Shown one piece after another: positions 21,830 through 32,879 of a stretch of 64,000 bases of DNA; positions within the stretch are counted from its first letter, which is position 1, and each line of letters starts with the position of its first letter. The translations under genes were made by a program, and so were the position numbers. This stretch comes from Bathynomus jamesi (lineage: Eukaryota > Arthropoda > Malacostraca > Isopoda > Cirolanidae), in NCBI GenBank assembly GCA_023014485.1, contig JAJOZX010000485.1, positions 606,001 to 670,000 of the forward strand, written 5' to 3'. The notes beneath the pieces were generated by a model. That model saw only the letters and a list, made by a program, of their open reading frames with translations, was not told the DNA's origin and did not search any database.

Positions 21830-23126
21830 TGATGTAGGTCACATCCGCATCCGCATCCGCATCCGCGGAACATCCGCACATTTTCTCGCATCCGCATCCG
21901 CATCCGCACTTTGGACTGCGGATGTCGTGCGGATGTGGACCGTTGAGATAAAATGTCATTAATAAGCGGAAATTATCAAATTCTACTATATTAATAGAAC
22001 TAGTTCATTGTGCGCAAAAGTAATGCAAGCGACAAGACGAGAGGCTGTTCTTGTATGAAGTTACTCTCTTGCAACCTACTTAGATCCACGTTACAAAGCT
22101 AAGTTATTTTCACCTAGTACATTAGAACGAGTTAAATCATCACTTGGCAAAGCAGTTGAAGAGCTTCAATCTCTTGAATCTGTTGCTTCGCCACCCACCA
22201 AAAGAATAAAAGTTTCAGTGACAGAACCAACACCTTCAACAAGCAAATCTATCACAGAATCTGTCTCTCAGTTTCTTGAGTCAAGCAGCAATGACGAGAC
22301 CTACGCGATGTCAAAAGATGTAGTAAAAATGATCGAGAGCTATCACCAAGAAAAACGCCTGGCTGCATGTGACAATCCTATTAGTTGGTGAAAAAATACG
22401 CAGAATATCTATCCATACTTGAGTAAACTTGCAAGGAAACATTTAGCCTGTCCTCCAACAAACGTACCAAGCGAGAGATTATTTAGCAGTGCTGGATTAA
22501 TATATGATGAAAAGAGAAACAGACTGGCAGCAGAAAAGGCAGAAAAGTTAATGTTCCTTAAGCATAACCTTCCTATAATTAAGTTTGAACATTAAACGAT
22601 GAACATCTTAGTTTACTTTATTTTAATTACTCATTTATAAATATGCCTAATAAAACTTTAAACTTAATATAAATAGTTATCAAGCTAATTAAAGATCTCT
22701 TTCTATAAGGGTGGAGGTTGGGGAAAGAGGTCGGTGGGGTGCATTTGAGTTGGGTTCACGTCCCGCATCCTGGTAACACAATTATGGTTTCTAATTGTGG
22801 CTGAACCTCAACAAAATATAACGAATTTATTTGCAGACGAATTCACTAATTGATTTCTATATTAGTTAGATGCTTGATATTATTTTATATGTTCAGAGAA
22901 AAGTACAGCAATTATTGTACAATTAATCAATTATACTACATTATAGCTACAGCTCTCTCTATATAATAACTTATTATATACGTTAAACACAACAAATCTC
23001 GAATATATCCTAAAAAATAACGAAAATGTAGACATCCGCATCCGCATCCGCGGATGTTGAAATCAAACATCCGCATCCGCATCCGCATCCGCGGATGTGA
23101 AAAAAATGACATCCGCTACATCACTA
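21827..23126 (+). mobile_element. Internally deleted hAT element, copy 1
   Basis: The termini are tagtgatgtag and the complement ctacatcacta. Both ends carry clustered atccgc hexamers, plus (atccgc)n.gcggat inverted blocks typical of subterminal transposase-binding repeats. Flanks are atatatat and aattatat. The interior holds only the transposase C-terminal part. About 95% similar by eye to the copy at 41963-43242, with the same internal deletion. Confidence 0.85.
22060..22595 (+). pseudogene. hAT transposase C-terminal dimerisation region
   Basis: The translated segment begins YLDPRYKAKLFSPS, continues through a Ser/Thr-rich linker (EPTPSTSKSITESVSQFLES) and [20 protein letters not shown], and ends [19 protein letters not shown]. 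This is the hAT C-terminal (Dimer_Tnp_hAT) signature, which dimerises the transposase. Small indels shift the frame, and 22389 has a TGA where copy 2 has Trp. The N-terminal BED finger and first catalytic Asp region are deleted. Non-functional. Confidence 0.85.
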
Positions 23127-23129
23127 AAT

Positions 23130-23154
<25 letters not shown>

Positions 23155-23160
<6 letters not shown>

Positions 23161-24118
23161 AATTCAGCAATGCAAAAGAGGTGGAGGCCTTGCAGAGGGA
23201 CAGAAACAAAATATACAAATGGTCAGAAGACAACAACATGACATTTAACACAGAGAAATTTCAGTTCTTGAGATATGGTAGAAATGAGGAACTTAAACAG
23301 ACTGCGTATTATGCCCAGGACAGACAGGAAATTCAGAGAAGCACGAAAGCGATAGATTTGGGGGTGACCAATGATGCGAAATTCGAGACACAAAATCAGA
23401 TAGCGATAAACAAAACAAAAAGAGTCGCGGGACAGGTACTAAGAACGTTCAAAAGAAGGGATAAGACAATAATGATTCCCTTCTGAAAATGCTGATCATA
23501 CTAAAACTTGAATACTGCCCAGTCTTGACGTCCCCATATAAAAAGGAAGAAGCCAATAAACAAGAAGAAACTCAGAGACATTTCACAGCTAAGATTGATG
23601 GTTGCAAAGAACTCAACTACTGGGAAAGACTACGTAAACTAAATCTGTACTCCCTGGAAAGAAGAAGAGAGAGGTACACCATAATCTACATATGGAAAAT
23701 GATCTAAAAACTGGTACCAAACCTAAAACTAAACCCAATTACCACCCAAACAACGCTGGAAAATAAGAAAGGCAGAATGTGTAGTGTTCCCAAATTAAAG
23801 TCCCAAGGAGGGACCTCTTCAACACTAAAGGAAAATAGCTTGGTTGTCGGGGGGAGGGGAGCCAAGGCTTTTTAACCAGCTTCCAAAGAACGTCAGAAAC
23901 GTTACAGAGGTCAAAGTTGGAGTCTTCAAAAGAGGACTAGATGCCTGGCTCAGGAGGGTACCAGATAACCCGGGTGTACCTGGCTATGTGCGGTGGAGAG
24001 CGCAAGAGAGCAACTCGCTTCTCCACCAAGCCAGTCCTAGAGGCGGAGCCACCAACTTAACCTTCGTTAAGGAGAGGGAGAGAGAGAGAGAGAGAGAGGG
24101 AGCCCTATTTATCACTAT
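23155..24118 (+). pseudogene. LINE-C 3' fragment (5'-truncated)
   Basis: It starts abruptly after (TA)n and matches the 3' end of the LINE at 59.6-63.9 kb: NEVEALQRD.NKI, FNTEKFQ.LRY, ERLRKLNLYSLERRRERY and RLFNQLPKNVRNVTEVKV...PGYVRWRAQESNSLLHQ. These are the region after the RT FADD motif and the C-terminal tail. Frameshifts occur near 23485, 23710 and 23850. The copy here keeps about 190 bp (23300-23510) that is deleted from the 63.4-kb copy. Confidence 0.8.
24070..24098. repeat. (GA)n at LINE-C 3' end
   Basis: Short GA run at the LINE 3' junction. Confidence 0.8.
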
Positions 24119-24406
24119 TTAACAAATACTTAAGGATCCACATTTCGAATATTAGTAATATATATTATTATTTAGAATTTATTGTCCCCCAATTTCACGA
24201 TAAATTTCAATTTCAAATTGAACAAAAGTTCTTTGTTCGCGAGTTCTAAAAGCTTTATCAACATACAAGAACGTTTTGAGGGTTTGATAAAAACAACATT
24301 TTTGAAACTTCCAGAACCAAATAGACCAAGATTTGGAAACCCTTTAAAGTTTTTAATTATTTATTGCGGGTCTTCCTGTGTGTGTATATATATATATATA
24401 TATATA

Positions 24407-25315
24407 CAGGGCGTCCCAAAAAAATGTATACACACTTTAACAGCTGATAGCCCAATTGATGTTTTTTTCTTTCCAAGTTAAACCCATTAGAATTAATAAT
24501 GGCAGTCAGACTAAGATTTGAACAAAGGAAATTCATTCTAAAATGCTACTGGAAGTGTGAAAACGCAGTTGAAGTGCAAAGACAGTTTAGGAGGGAGTTT
24601 CAAACAGATCCACCAACGCGACTTACCATCACTCTCGAATTAGAGATAAGTTTGAAGCCGATGGAACTGTTCAGAATGTCCACAAGAAGCGTTCCGGAAG
24701 ACCACGGACATCGACAAGCCCCACAAAAGCAAGAAAGAGTACTGGAAACGTATCACCAAAGTCCAAGAAAATCTGTGCGGCAAGCGAGTCGTGAGGTAGG
24801 AATTTCAGAATCGTCTGTCCAACGCATTTTGAAGCGCTGTCAATGGAAAAGTTACATTCCAAGATTAGTCCATGCTATTAATGAAGATGATCCGGACCGA
24901 AGAGTGGAGTATTGCGAGTGGTACTTGGCACGATGTGGATGTGGATTGGACGAAGGGGTTTCGTAGAATACCCTCCGCGTTCACCAGACCTCACACCACT
25001 AGACTTTTTTTTATGGGGATACTTAAAAGACAAAGTCTACGCTATAAAACCTGCAACAGTCGCTGAATTGAGAGCAGCCATTGAACGAGAATGCAAACAA
25101 ATACCAAACGAAATGTTTCGTGATGTTTGCGATTCCATTGCTTCGCGTTATCAGCAGTGCCTGGACCAGAACGGACGTCAGTTTGAAAACAGGCGTTGAC
25201 AAAACAATTAAATAATGTCTGTAGATTCTATTACATTTTGAAAATGAAATGTATTTTAATAAACACTGCCTTTATAATTATTTAAAGTGTGTATACATTT
25301 TTTTGGGACGCCCTG
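24407..25315 (+). mobile_element. Mariner-type element with internal deletion
   Basis: Perfect terminal inverted repeats of about 30 bp (cagggcgtcccaaaaaaatg... and complement), with TA at both flanks (24405-24406, 25316-25317) inside a (TA)n tract. It encodes the two outer thirds of a transposase. Confidence 0.92.
24499..25199 (+). pseudogene. Mariner-type transposase lacking its catalytic core
   Basis: The N-terminal paired-like HTH region is visible ([19 protein letters not shown], then [19 protein letters not shown] in a shifted frame, then [15 protein letters not shown]). The sequence then jumps from VEYCEWYLA to EYPPRSPDLTPLDFFLWGYL, the block holding the third catalytic Asp, and ends at ...RQFENRR. 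The stretch that should hold the first and second Asp is deleted. Start ATG at 24499 lies about 90 bp inside the left end, as expected. Two frameshifts near 24620 and 24720 add to the loss of function. Confidence 0.85.
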
Positions 25316-25319
25316 TATA

Positions 25320-25378
<59 letters not shown>

Positions 25379-25382
25379 ATAT

Positions 25383-25428
<46 letters not shown>
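25316..25428. repeat. (TA)n microsatellite
   Basis: Interrupted (TA)n of about 110 bp flanking the mariner insertion. Confidence 0.95.
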
Positions 25429-25432
<4 letters not shown>

Positions 25433-25504
25433 CATCGCTGCATTCATAGTTTAAGTGGAAGTATGAAGAGTTAAACATACATAAATATATAATTACTTTA
25501 AGAT

Positions 25505-25900
25505 ACTTTATGAGTGTTTGAGCAACAGTTCAGGATCTACCTGCCGCTCTGCAGCATCTCGCCTCCTTTGAGGGATTTGGTTTGAGGAAGGGATTGCTTT
25601 CCGATCTCCTTCTGCCCTCGTAGCCAACTACGCGTGGCTGATCAGGGACTTTGCACAGGAACCTTTCCAGCTGGTTCTTGAAATTATTCAGGTTAGTGTA
25701 CTGGAGGTTCCTCAGTTCTTTGGGCAGGACATTGAAAAGTTTTGGGCTATCATATTCCGAAAGTTTTTTCCATCCTCGTTTTTATGGACCCCTGTCACAC
25801 CGCAGCTGGGACAGTACAAAATCTGCCTCTTCCCTCGTTCCAGTGTGTCCTATTTCTTTTCTAAGTTAGGGACAAAACCCTCGAGTATTTTACATATGTA
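25505..25900 (-). pseudogene. LINE 3' end, LINE-C related
   Basis: Minus-strand translation gives pieces of a typical LINE C-terminal tail: a LFNVLPKELRNL-like segment near 25710-25740, then NLNNF..QLERFLCKVPDQP near 25640-25690 and a terminal GRRR.SNPFLK block near 25570-25620. The order matches the LINE-C tail (RLFNQLP, VFKR.L.AWL..VPD), but the sequence is clearly a different subfamily. No RT remains. Confidence 0.55.
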
Positions 25901-25958
25901 AATTACTGTATATGTGCAGTAATACCGCTCGTGTACCGCTAGCGTCTTCTTTCCATAG

Positions 25959-25962
<4 letters not shown>

Positions 25963-26023
<61 letters not shown>
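25963..26023. repeat. (GA)n microsatellite
   Basis: About 30 GA units. Confidence 0.97.
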
Positions 26024-26029
<6 letters not shown>

Positions 26030-26064
26030 TACTGAGATCAACCAACATTATTTTCTTTTGCAAG

Positions 26065-26093
26065 TGTTTCGGAAGCTATCTTCCATCGTCATT
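26065..26093 (-). ncRNA. Hammerhead-ribozyme-like core
   Basis: On minus: atgacga, stem ggaag-atag-cttcc, then gaaac. It fits the CUGANGA-stem II-GAAA core except for the first base. Downstream 'aaaatgttaa' repeats resemble Penelope-like tails. Stems I and III were not verified. Confidence 0.3.
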
Positions 26094-26164
26094 GGTTAAA
26101 ATGGTAACTTAAAATGTTAACATATAAAATGTTAAAACAATCTCGATATAAATAGTTAAATGAT

Positions 26165-26412
26165 ATATACAAATCCAATAAAAATTAAAAATTTAGATTT
26201 AAATTTTAAATTTTTAAAAATCTAAATGTTATCATCAATGTTTCAATATTTAAAAAAAAAATTTTTAAAACAAAATTTATTTTTTTGCAAAATGGATTAA
26301 ATTTGATATTTTAGCTTTATATTTTAATCTTTAAAATATTGAAATATTAATGATAACATTTAGATTTTTTTTAAATTTAAAATTTTAAATTTAATTTAAA
26401 ATTTTAATTTTT
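26165..26412. repeat. AT-rich inverted repeat
   Basis: The blocks atctaaatgttatcat (26220-26235) and atgataacatttagat (26349-26364) are complementary, and flanking A/T runs extend the palindrome. Possible MITE; low complexity limits the call. Confidence 0.5.
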
Positions 26413-26937
26413 TATTTTCATTTGATTAAAATGAAACACAAATTGCGTAATTGTTTAATTTCGTGCTTCTCCTTCATTATACAGAAACCTTCAAAGAATC
26501 GTAAATCCAGTTTATTACTGACTTTCGTCATGATTTTGCAACTGGAATTGCTTAAACGATTGTTGATTACAACAAAATGGTGTCTGAATGAAGGTGAAAA
26601 TGGATTCCTAAGAGCCAAGCCAGATCTCGAAGAATTGTCTTCGTGTTGGCCTATACGCAGTGTGAATTTGAATTGAGTGGTCTCTAATATTAAATAACGC
26701 TTTATGGTCGTCACACAGGTATTTATAGACAATATAAGATCTGACGTGGCCTTAAATTTCGTGAATGATACAATCTTGCAGCTATTTTCAATTTACATTA
26801 ATAAATAGTGTTTTGGCATATATGTAAGCTCTTATCAGGAGGAGACCAAATAATTTTATATGCTGACCTATTTCATTATTAATCAAGGAAGCCATCTTCT
26901 TAAATTTTTACAATTTCTATCAACTAAGGTAGTTCTA
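26413..26937. other. Unassigned stretch
   Basis: Overlapping short frames on both strands (26418-26732 minus, 26422-26676 plus) show no recognised domain. Confidence 0.35.
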
Positions 26938-27107
26938 ATGAGCGTGAAAACTCAACAATAAGCTTCACTAAAGGATATTATGAGCGTGAAAACCCAACAA
27001 TAAGCTTCACTAAAGGATATTATGAGCGTGAAAACCCAACAATAAGCTTCACTAAAGGATATTATGAGCGTGAAAACCCAACAATAAGCTTCACTAAAGG
27101 ATAATAT
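26938..27107. repeat. 42-bp tandem repeat, about 4 copies
   Basis: The unit contains atgagcgtgaaaacccaaca and ataagcttcactaaaggata. Copies start near 26938, 26980, 27022 and 27064 and are almost identical, with a partial unit after. The 42-bp period keeps a minus-strand frame open, which explains the repetitive short ORF. There are no spacers, so it is not a CRISPR array. Confidence 0.93.
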
Positions 27108-27452
27108 GAGCGTTTCTTCAAATAGAGAATGGATTTTCTTCAAGATCATAGTGAAGTGTATGTTATTAATTATAAATTCGATATACTTTAGTTCCTATCA
27201 GTGACGAGATACATTATTCAATACTAAATAATTATCTCGTTTAATATTATTTAATAGAATTTACAATATAGCGAACGGTTTCCCTCCTTTGACCATGAAG
27301 AACTGTCCTTGAAACCTTTTAATAAGTAATGAAACTTCATCAATATTTTTCTACTTGCAATTATGAAATTAATTTAATATTCTAAAGAAAAATGAGCACA
27401 GATATTGTGTTTAATATACACTGTATACAAAATCTTGAGATGAAAACCTTTG

Positions 27453-27453
<1 letters not shown>

Positions 27454-27495
<42 letters not shown>
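27454..27495. repeat. (CA)n microsatellite
   Basis: About 19 CA units with one break. Confidence 0.95.
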
Positions 27496-27715
27496 ACACA
27501 CCTCAAATGAAGCCAAAGTTTATGAAGGGGACCTTTACTTTATACAGTAAATAATATTTACACATTTATAAAATAAGATAATATTATAATTTCTTTTAAC
27601 TTATCTATACTCAGAGTAAGAATTATTTTCGATTTTAATTCTTGTTCTATGATTCTTCTTCTTAATACCGTGATATTTATGGCAAAAACATCAACCATCC
27701 AACACATTTGTACTT

Positions 27716-27878
27716 ATGATAATAAAAACCCACTCTAATAGACAGAGTTTATTTTCACAACAGTTTCGATGCCCACTGGCATCCTCTTCGGGTGGATACA
27801 GAAAAACGAAACCAGTGGGCATCGAAACTGTTGTGGAAATAAACTCTGTCTATTAGAGTGCGTTTTTATTATCATATT
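27716..27878. mobile_element. Foldback element, second copy
   Basis: Homologous to 9931-10118: the same inverted arms from tgataataaaaacccactct to its complement, and the same trailing ccttcacgtagaaaagtgaag. The centre has lost about 25 bp, so only one hammerhead-like block (27762-27790 minus) is complete. Confidence 0.8.
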
Positions 27879-27913
27879 TTGACCTTCACGTAGAAAAGTG
27901 AAGTTTTTTGCAT

Positions 27914-28681
27914 ACATTTGTACTTGTTTATCTGGTAGCTTTGCTTTACTGTACATACAACTACAACCTTCTTAATTTTCATTTTCCATTCGTAAATTTA
28001 CTATAGAGTGTACCTGTTGTAATTTGAGGGGCAGTTAATTAAATAAAATTGTCGGAGAAATTACGTAGGTAACTATTTCTCATGCGCGAAAATGTTAATT
28101 TGTTTGGTTTAAATCAAAAAGAATGGCTCTATGTTCCAAGAAATGTAATCGTACAACCTACTCCCCCACCCACCCCTAAACCCACCCACCCAAATTAAGA
28201 CTGTAGAAGGTCTGAAGTCGTTTATTTCTTAAAGAAACATTAAATTTACGCTCTTTAAATACTAAATTAAATTCTTCAGATTTTTCTTCAAACTGAGATT
28301 ATGAATGCGTTTCAAGATGCTCAGAAACTTAAGTGAAGTTGTCTAAGATGCCTAAGTTATTTGGACAATTATATGCAAAGTAAAAACAAAAAAAAGGTTT
28401 TCTCTAAAGCTTAGATGTTCAAGCTATTTCTGGAAGAGTAGGAATTAAAATTATTTTTGAAGTCTGATCTTCTAATTAATATGATCTTGAAGTCAGAAGA
28501 CTTCTGAATAGTTTGAAAGAGACTTTGTATCGTAATCATATATATATATATTCTTTTATTAATGTTACCCCTAGAGCTATCCAGGGAAATTAGAATTACC
28601 CCCATCACGAAAAATGGTAAAAAAAAAACCGGCAAAAGATGATCTGAGGAATGGTTTATTTAATAATACCCAAAATTAGAG
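27914..28681. other. Unassigned stretch
   Basis: No gene seen. Bases 28570-28620 and 28885-28935 share 'attaccccc' words, and the segment ends near 28927 with ggttaagaaccactg, a hAT-MITE-like terminus whose partner was not found. Confidence 0.35.
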
Positions 28682-28857
28682 AATTTAATTTTGAGGAAAA
28701 CATCACCATATTTTTTCGTTTTTTTTGTAACATTTCTCAGTGGAATAAAGCGAAGAGTTCATTTCTGGGGGAAAATTATTTCTCTTGACGTTGTAAAGTT
28801 TATGAAAAGTGCCTAAAATATTATCTGAAATAAGAAAATAATTGGATTTCCTTTGTT
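28682..28857. repeat. 176-bp direct repeat, left copy
   Basis: Begins aatttaattttgaggaaaac and ends ggatttcctttgtt. It is nearly identical to 33214-33389: a single difference was seen, in ggggga(a/t)...attattt. Confidence 0.9.
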
Positions 28858-29034
28858 CAAAATATTGAAAATTTTCCCTCAGCGTATTACCCCCTGGAGG
28901 GTAATTACCCCCAGGTTAAGAACCACTGATTTAACCTAACTTAACCTGGATTCAGTGTGGTTAGACAGATTTAACTGATGATCAAACTGACATAAACAGA
29001 TACAATTCTCCGTAAGGACCTATATAACTACGAT

Positions 29035-29076
29035 GGTCGGTACTAAAGTAATGCCTCTTATTTTTCAGTTTATACT

Positions 29077-29144
<68 letters not shown>

Positions 29145-29211
29145 TATATTTACTTTATTGAAATTATATTTAGTGAGAAATAAAATAAGAGGCATTACTT
29201 TCGTACCGACC
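29035..29211. mobile_element. Palindromic MITE with microsatellite centre
   Basis: Inverted ends ggtcggtac(t/g)aaagtaatgcc and complement, about 35 bp each, enclose a (TA)n(CA)n tract. Such ends recall mariner-type TIRs; no TA duplication was visible. Confidence 0.7.
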
Positions 29212-29317
29212 TTCGTTCATGGTCAACAAAGCACTTTAATCCACACTCACTTAACTTTACTTAACTAACCAAACCAAACGTAACATAACATAGCGTAACC
29301 GAACTGGAACTAAACTT

Positions 29318-29345
29318 AACTATATATATATATATACAGAGAGAG

Positions 29346-29390
<45 letters not shown>

Positions 29391-29397
29391 AGGAGAG
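29318..29397. repeat. (TA)n(GA)n microsatellite
   Basis: Short TA run then interrupted GA. Confidence 0.95.
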
Positions 29398-29968
29398 AGA
29401 TTCAGTATGAACAAGGGAGAAAAACAATGTCATAGAATTGAAAGTTTAGTATTCGCTAAGGAAATTGTTTTGATTACAGAATAATGTTTTGTTTATCCCA
29501 AAGGATGTTGGTAATGTTTTTTTCTCACATTTAATTACTTTATTTTCTTTATTTATTCTAATGAAAGAAAACTTTTCTTCTTTTTAACTCAAGTAAAAAA
29601 AAACAAAAAACAAAAAACACTTTTTTTACTCAGAATTTTATTGTCTTAAAATTTAATTAATTTTTGAAAATTTTACTCAAATTTATTTTAGAATTTGGCA
29701 ATTTTATACTAAATTAAAAATTAAAAATTCAATAAAAACATATTTTCTAAGTTTTTACTGAATTTTATTGAGGAAACTTTCTGAATTTACATGTTTTAAG
29801 CTTTTTACTATAAAAACATTTAATCTCGTTACGTCAAAACCTCTTCGATCTTCGGTGGAGAGCATGTCTGCATCTTGATATTCAAGGAAAATGCAAACAT
29901 TTCCTTAAAAGAAAGCCTTTTTTTTTATCACAGGAAATGGTATATTTAATTTACCTTCTTTTGTGAAA

Positions 29969-29971
<3 letters not shown>
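29398..29971. other. Unassigned AT-rich stretch
   Basis: No feature beyond homopolymer-rich sequence. Confidence 0.4.

Positions 29972-30029
<58 letters not shown>
29972..30029. repeat. (TA)n microsatellite
   Basis: Pure TA run. Confidence 0.97.
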
Positions 30030-30030
<1 letters not shown>

Positions 30031-30033
<3 letters not shown>

Positions 30034-30120
30034 AGTGGTGGACCGGATGTCAGTTTTTCAACATCTGCGGATCCGGATTTTTAATTTTAATATCCGCGGA
30101 TGCGGATGCGGATATTTAGT
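30031..30120. mobile_element. hAT-like terminus with atccgc repeats
   Basis: tagtggtggaccggatgtc, followed by clustered ggatccgg, atccgcgg and ggatgcggatgcgg words, mirrors the termini and subterminal repeats of the hAT copies at 21827 and 41963. No partner end was found, so this may be a truncated or more divergent relative. Confidence 0.45.
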
Positions 30121-30363
30121 TAATCTATCGATATAATATAGAATTATGAATATATGACATAATTTTTCAAATTTCGTGATATTACTATTATGGCAGGCAA
30201 TGCATAAGAATTAAAATTAATATTAATGTTTTCATTATGATAAAAATAATAACTTTCTCAAGAGTTTCAGCCACAGAAAATTCAATGAAGCAAGTTTCAT
30301 TCAATTTTCTGCGTTACCAGGTATTTATATTTTGAGGTTTATATATTTGTTTGTTCATTAATA

Positions 30364-32870
30364 ACACTGTACAACAGTGAAAAAAAAAACGGAAATGAGA
30401 TCGTCATTTTTATGGCTAATTATATGCGTAGATTGCGAAAATAACACTCATTTATTTGTATCACCCGCCGATTTTATGAAAATGACCCTATTTCATTGTA
30501 TCATTTTGAGAACCACTGGTTCTCTGAACGCATCTTTTACATTTTGTTCAGTCATGTATATGCTGTGGTGGTGGTGTTCGGCTCTGTGTTTCCACTTTGA
30601 TTTTATGAAAAATTTCTTTCACTAATCATTTAAAACAAAATTGTCAGCCATATTTTATCATAAATCGGTGCTATAAGTGAGTATTATTGAATAACAGCTA
30701 TCAAATTATGTATTTCACCGACAACGTCTATATTGTGTGAAATTGCAAACTGATCTATCATTTTCTTATTTTACAGGTTTTTATTGATGTTATGCAACAA
30801 TGACTAGAGAGTGCCAAAATTCGCCAGGCAGTTTTTGTTATATTTGTGGGACATTAACGTTAAAACAGTGTTAAAGGAAGTTGACTTCTCATGTGAAAAA
30901 GCTTTATGAATTATATTTCGCATGCAAAGTTGGTGATCAGGACAAGCACTGGGCACCTCATATCTGCTGTGTGAGATGTACAAGCTCGTTATCTGCATGG
31001 TTCAAAGGCACCGGTCCTGGTCTGGGATTCGGTGTCCCAATGGTATGGAGAGAGCAGCTGGACCATTCAACTGATTGCTATTTCTGCTTAACGAACATCA
31101 CAGGTTTGAATCTTTTATTTTTCTGAATATACATCAAATTTGGTGTTTTTAGCATATTTTAGCATATCCTGCTCTGCATAATGTATTACACAATTATGCT
31201 ATCTTAAGTAGTCAACAATGAACAATGTCTATTGTCTCACATTACAGGTTGCAACAGAAAAGGGAAAAAGGCTATAGTCTACCCAAATCTTCGTTCTGCT
31301 ATGCGTCCTGTGGAACATTCTACAGATATACCCATCCCTCGTCCTCCAGCTGAAATGCCGACCGATAACACAGACTCTGACAAATCGGAATCAGACGGCG
31401 AATGCTATGAAGCTCAAGTCGAGTCCAAGAAAGAACAACATCTCATCACGCAGCCTAACCTCAATGATTTGGCCCGTGATTTAATACTTACCAAGCAACA
31501 AAGTGAAGTGCTGACCTCACGTCTACAAGAATGGAATCTGCTGGCGGAAGACGTACAAATTACAGCATTCCGAAAGTTCTCCTTGGATTTGCAGGAATAT
31601 TTCACAATGAAGAACAATCTTTGTTAGTGCATTGATATACATGGTCTGTTCGATGTTCTGGGTTTGTGCTATGAACCGAATCAGTGGAGATTGTTCATTG
31701 TTACATCTCTGTACAGTGTTAAGGGTGTACTGCTAGACAATGGGAACACAATGCCTTCTGTTCCGATCGCTCATTCAGTCGTCTTGAGAGAAACGTATGA
31801 CAATGTTGCTTTTATTCTGGACTGTATAAAATACAATGAACATGAATGGCTTATCTGCGCATATTTGAAGGTTGTGGCTATTCTCAATGGATTGCAAACT
31901 GGCTATACGAAATACATGTGTTTCCTATGCAAGTTGGATAGCCGAGCAAGGTCTGAACACTACACACGCTCAGTATGGCCGCCGCGAGACAATTCCTCAC
32001 CTGGATCTCACAATGTTATTCATGAACCACTAGTACGAAAGGAAAAGGTTATCTTGCCGCCACTTCACATAAAACTAGGGCTGATGAAACAATTTGCAAA
32101 GGCGTTGAAACAGGATAAGCCTGCCTTCAAATATCTAAAGGAAAATTCCCAAAAATAAGTGATGCCAAGATTAAAGAAGGCATATTCGTCGGCCCTCAAA
32201 TTCGCCAACTCATGCTAGACAAACACTTTGAAGCGGTGATGGATGAGGTTGAGTTGGCAGCCTGGCGTGCATTCAAAAACGTGTGCAGCGGTCTACTAGG
32301 AAAGGCTAAATACGACAACTACGCTGCACTTGTGGATCAACTTATCAACTCATACCAATGTCTCGGATGTAAGATGTCATTGAAAATTAATTTTTTTGCA
32401 TTCACATCTCTCATTCTTTCCGGAAAACGCATCTGCTGTTAGCGACGAACACGGGGAGAGATTCCACCAGGATATAGCCACAATGGAGAGCCGAGACAAA
32501 GGGAAGTGGAGTCTTGCTATGCTGGCCGATTTCTGCTGGAATTTAAAGCGTGACCAACCAGAAGCATCACACAAACGCCAGCATAAATACAAATAATGAG
32601 TTGAAAACAGTATAATACGAGAGTTTTATGTTAATTTTGTGCATATATATTGAAGTATAGCAATAATTAAACCGTTCCATATGATAAAGCCTATCTGTTT
32701 ATCAATATATTCTTATTTTTTGGTATGAAGATTTTAAGCAGTCATTACAAAAAAACGTGACGTGATAGAAAAAACTATTTTCAGATTTGGAATCAGCACA
32801 CTCGAAATATTAAGAATGACCGAATGTTATTCCCATTTTTTTTCTGAACCGAAAATTTGTTGTACAGTGT
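30364..32870 (+). mobile_element. Novel approximately 2.5-kb DNA transposon family, copy 1
   Basis: The ends acactgtacaaca and tgttgtacagtgt are 13-bp inverted repeats. Flanks cattaata (30356-30363) and aattaata (32871-32878) match at 7 of 8, indicating an 8-bp target duplication. A subterminal block gtgatagaaaaa...ggaatcagc (32763-32797) is shared with both ends of copy 3. One gene occupies most of the interior. Confidence 0.7.
30800..32596 (+). pseudogene. Cys-rich transposon protein (putative DDE transposase), copy 1
   Basis: The frame starts at ATG 30800 (MTRECQNSPGSFCYICG), hits a TAA after TLKQC, and resumes at once. Three Cys pairs follow: CYIC, CCVRC (after DQDKHWAPH) and CYFC, suggesting zinc binding. 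A spliceable intron (cacag|gtttga at 31100 to attacag| at 31248) separates LTNIT from CNRKGKKAIVYPN. Later blocks are RPVEHSTDIPIPRPP, LTSRLQEWNLLAED, GYTKYMCFLCKLDSRARSEH and SDEHGERFHQDI. At the expected acidic sites copy 1 has FIVTS and AYLKV instead of FIDSS and GDLKV. Stops, a frameshift near 32153 and the lost Asps make it dead. Confidence 0.75.
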
Positions 32871-32879
32871 AATTAATAC

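Noticed and set aside
26418..26732. Overlapping sense and antisense ORFs
   Set aside because: Neither strand shows family similarity; AT-rich random frames.
26938..27107. CRISPR-like regular repeats
   Set aside because: The units abut with no spacers, and all context is eukaryotic; it is a minisatellite.
28914..28930. Complete hAT MITE ending ggttaagaaccactg
   Set aside because: A plausible right terminus, but no matching left end or target duplication could be found.
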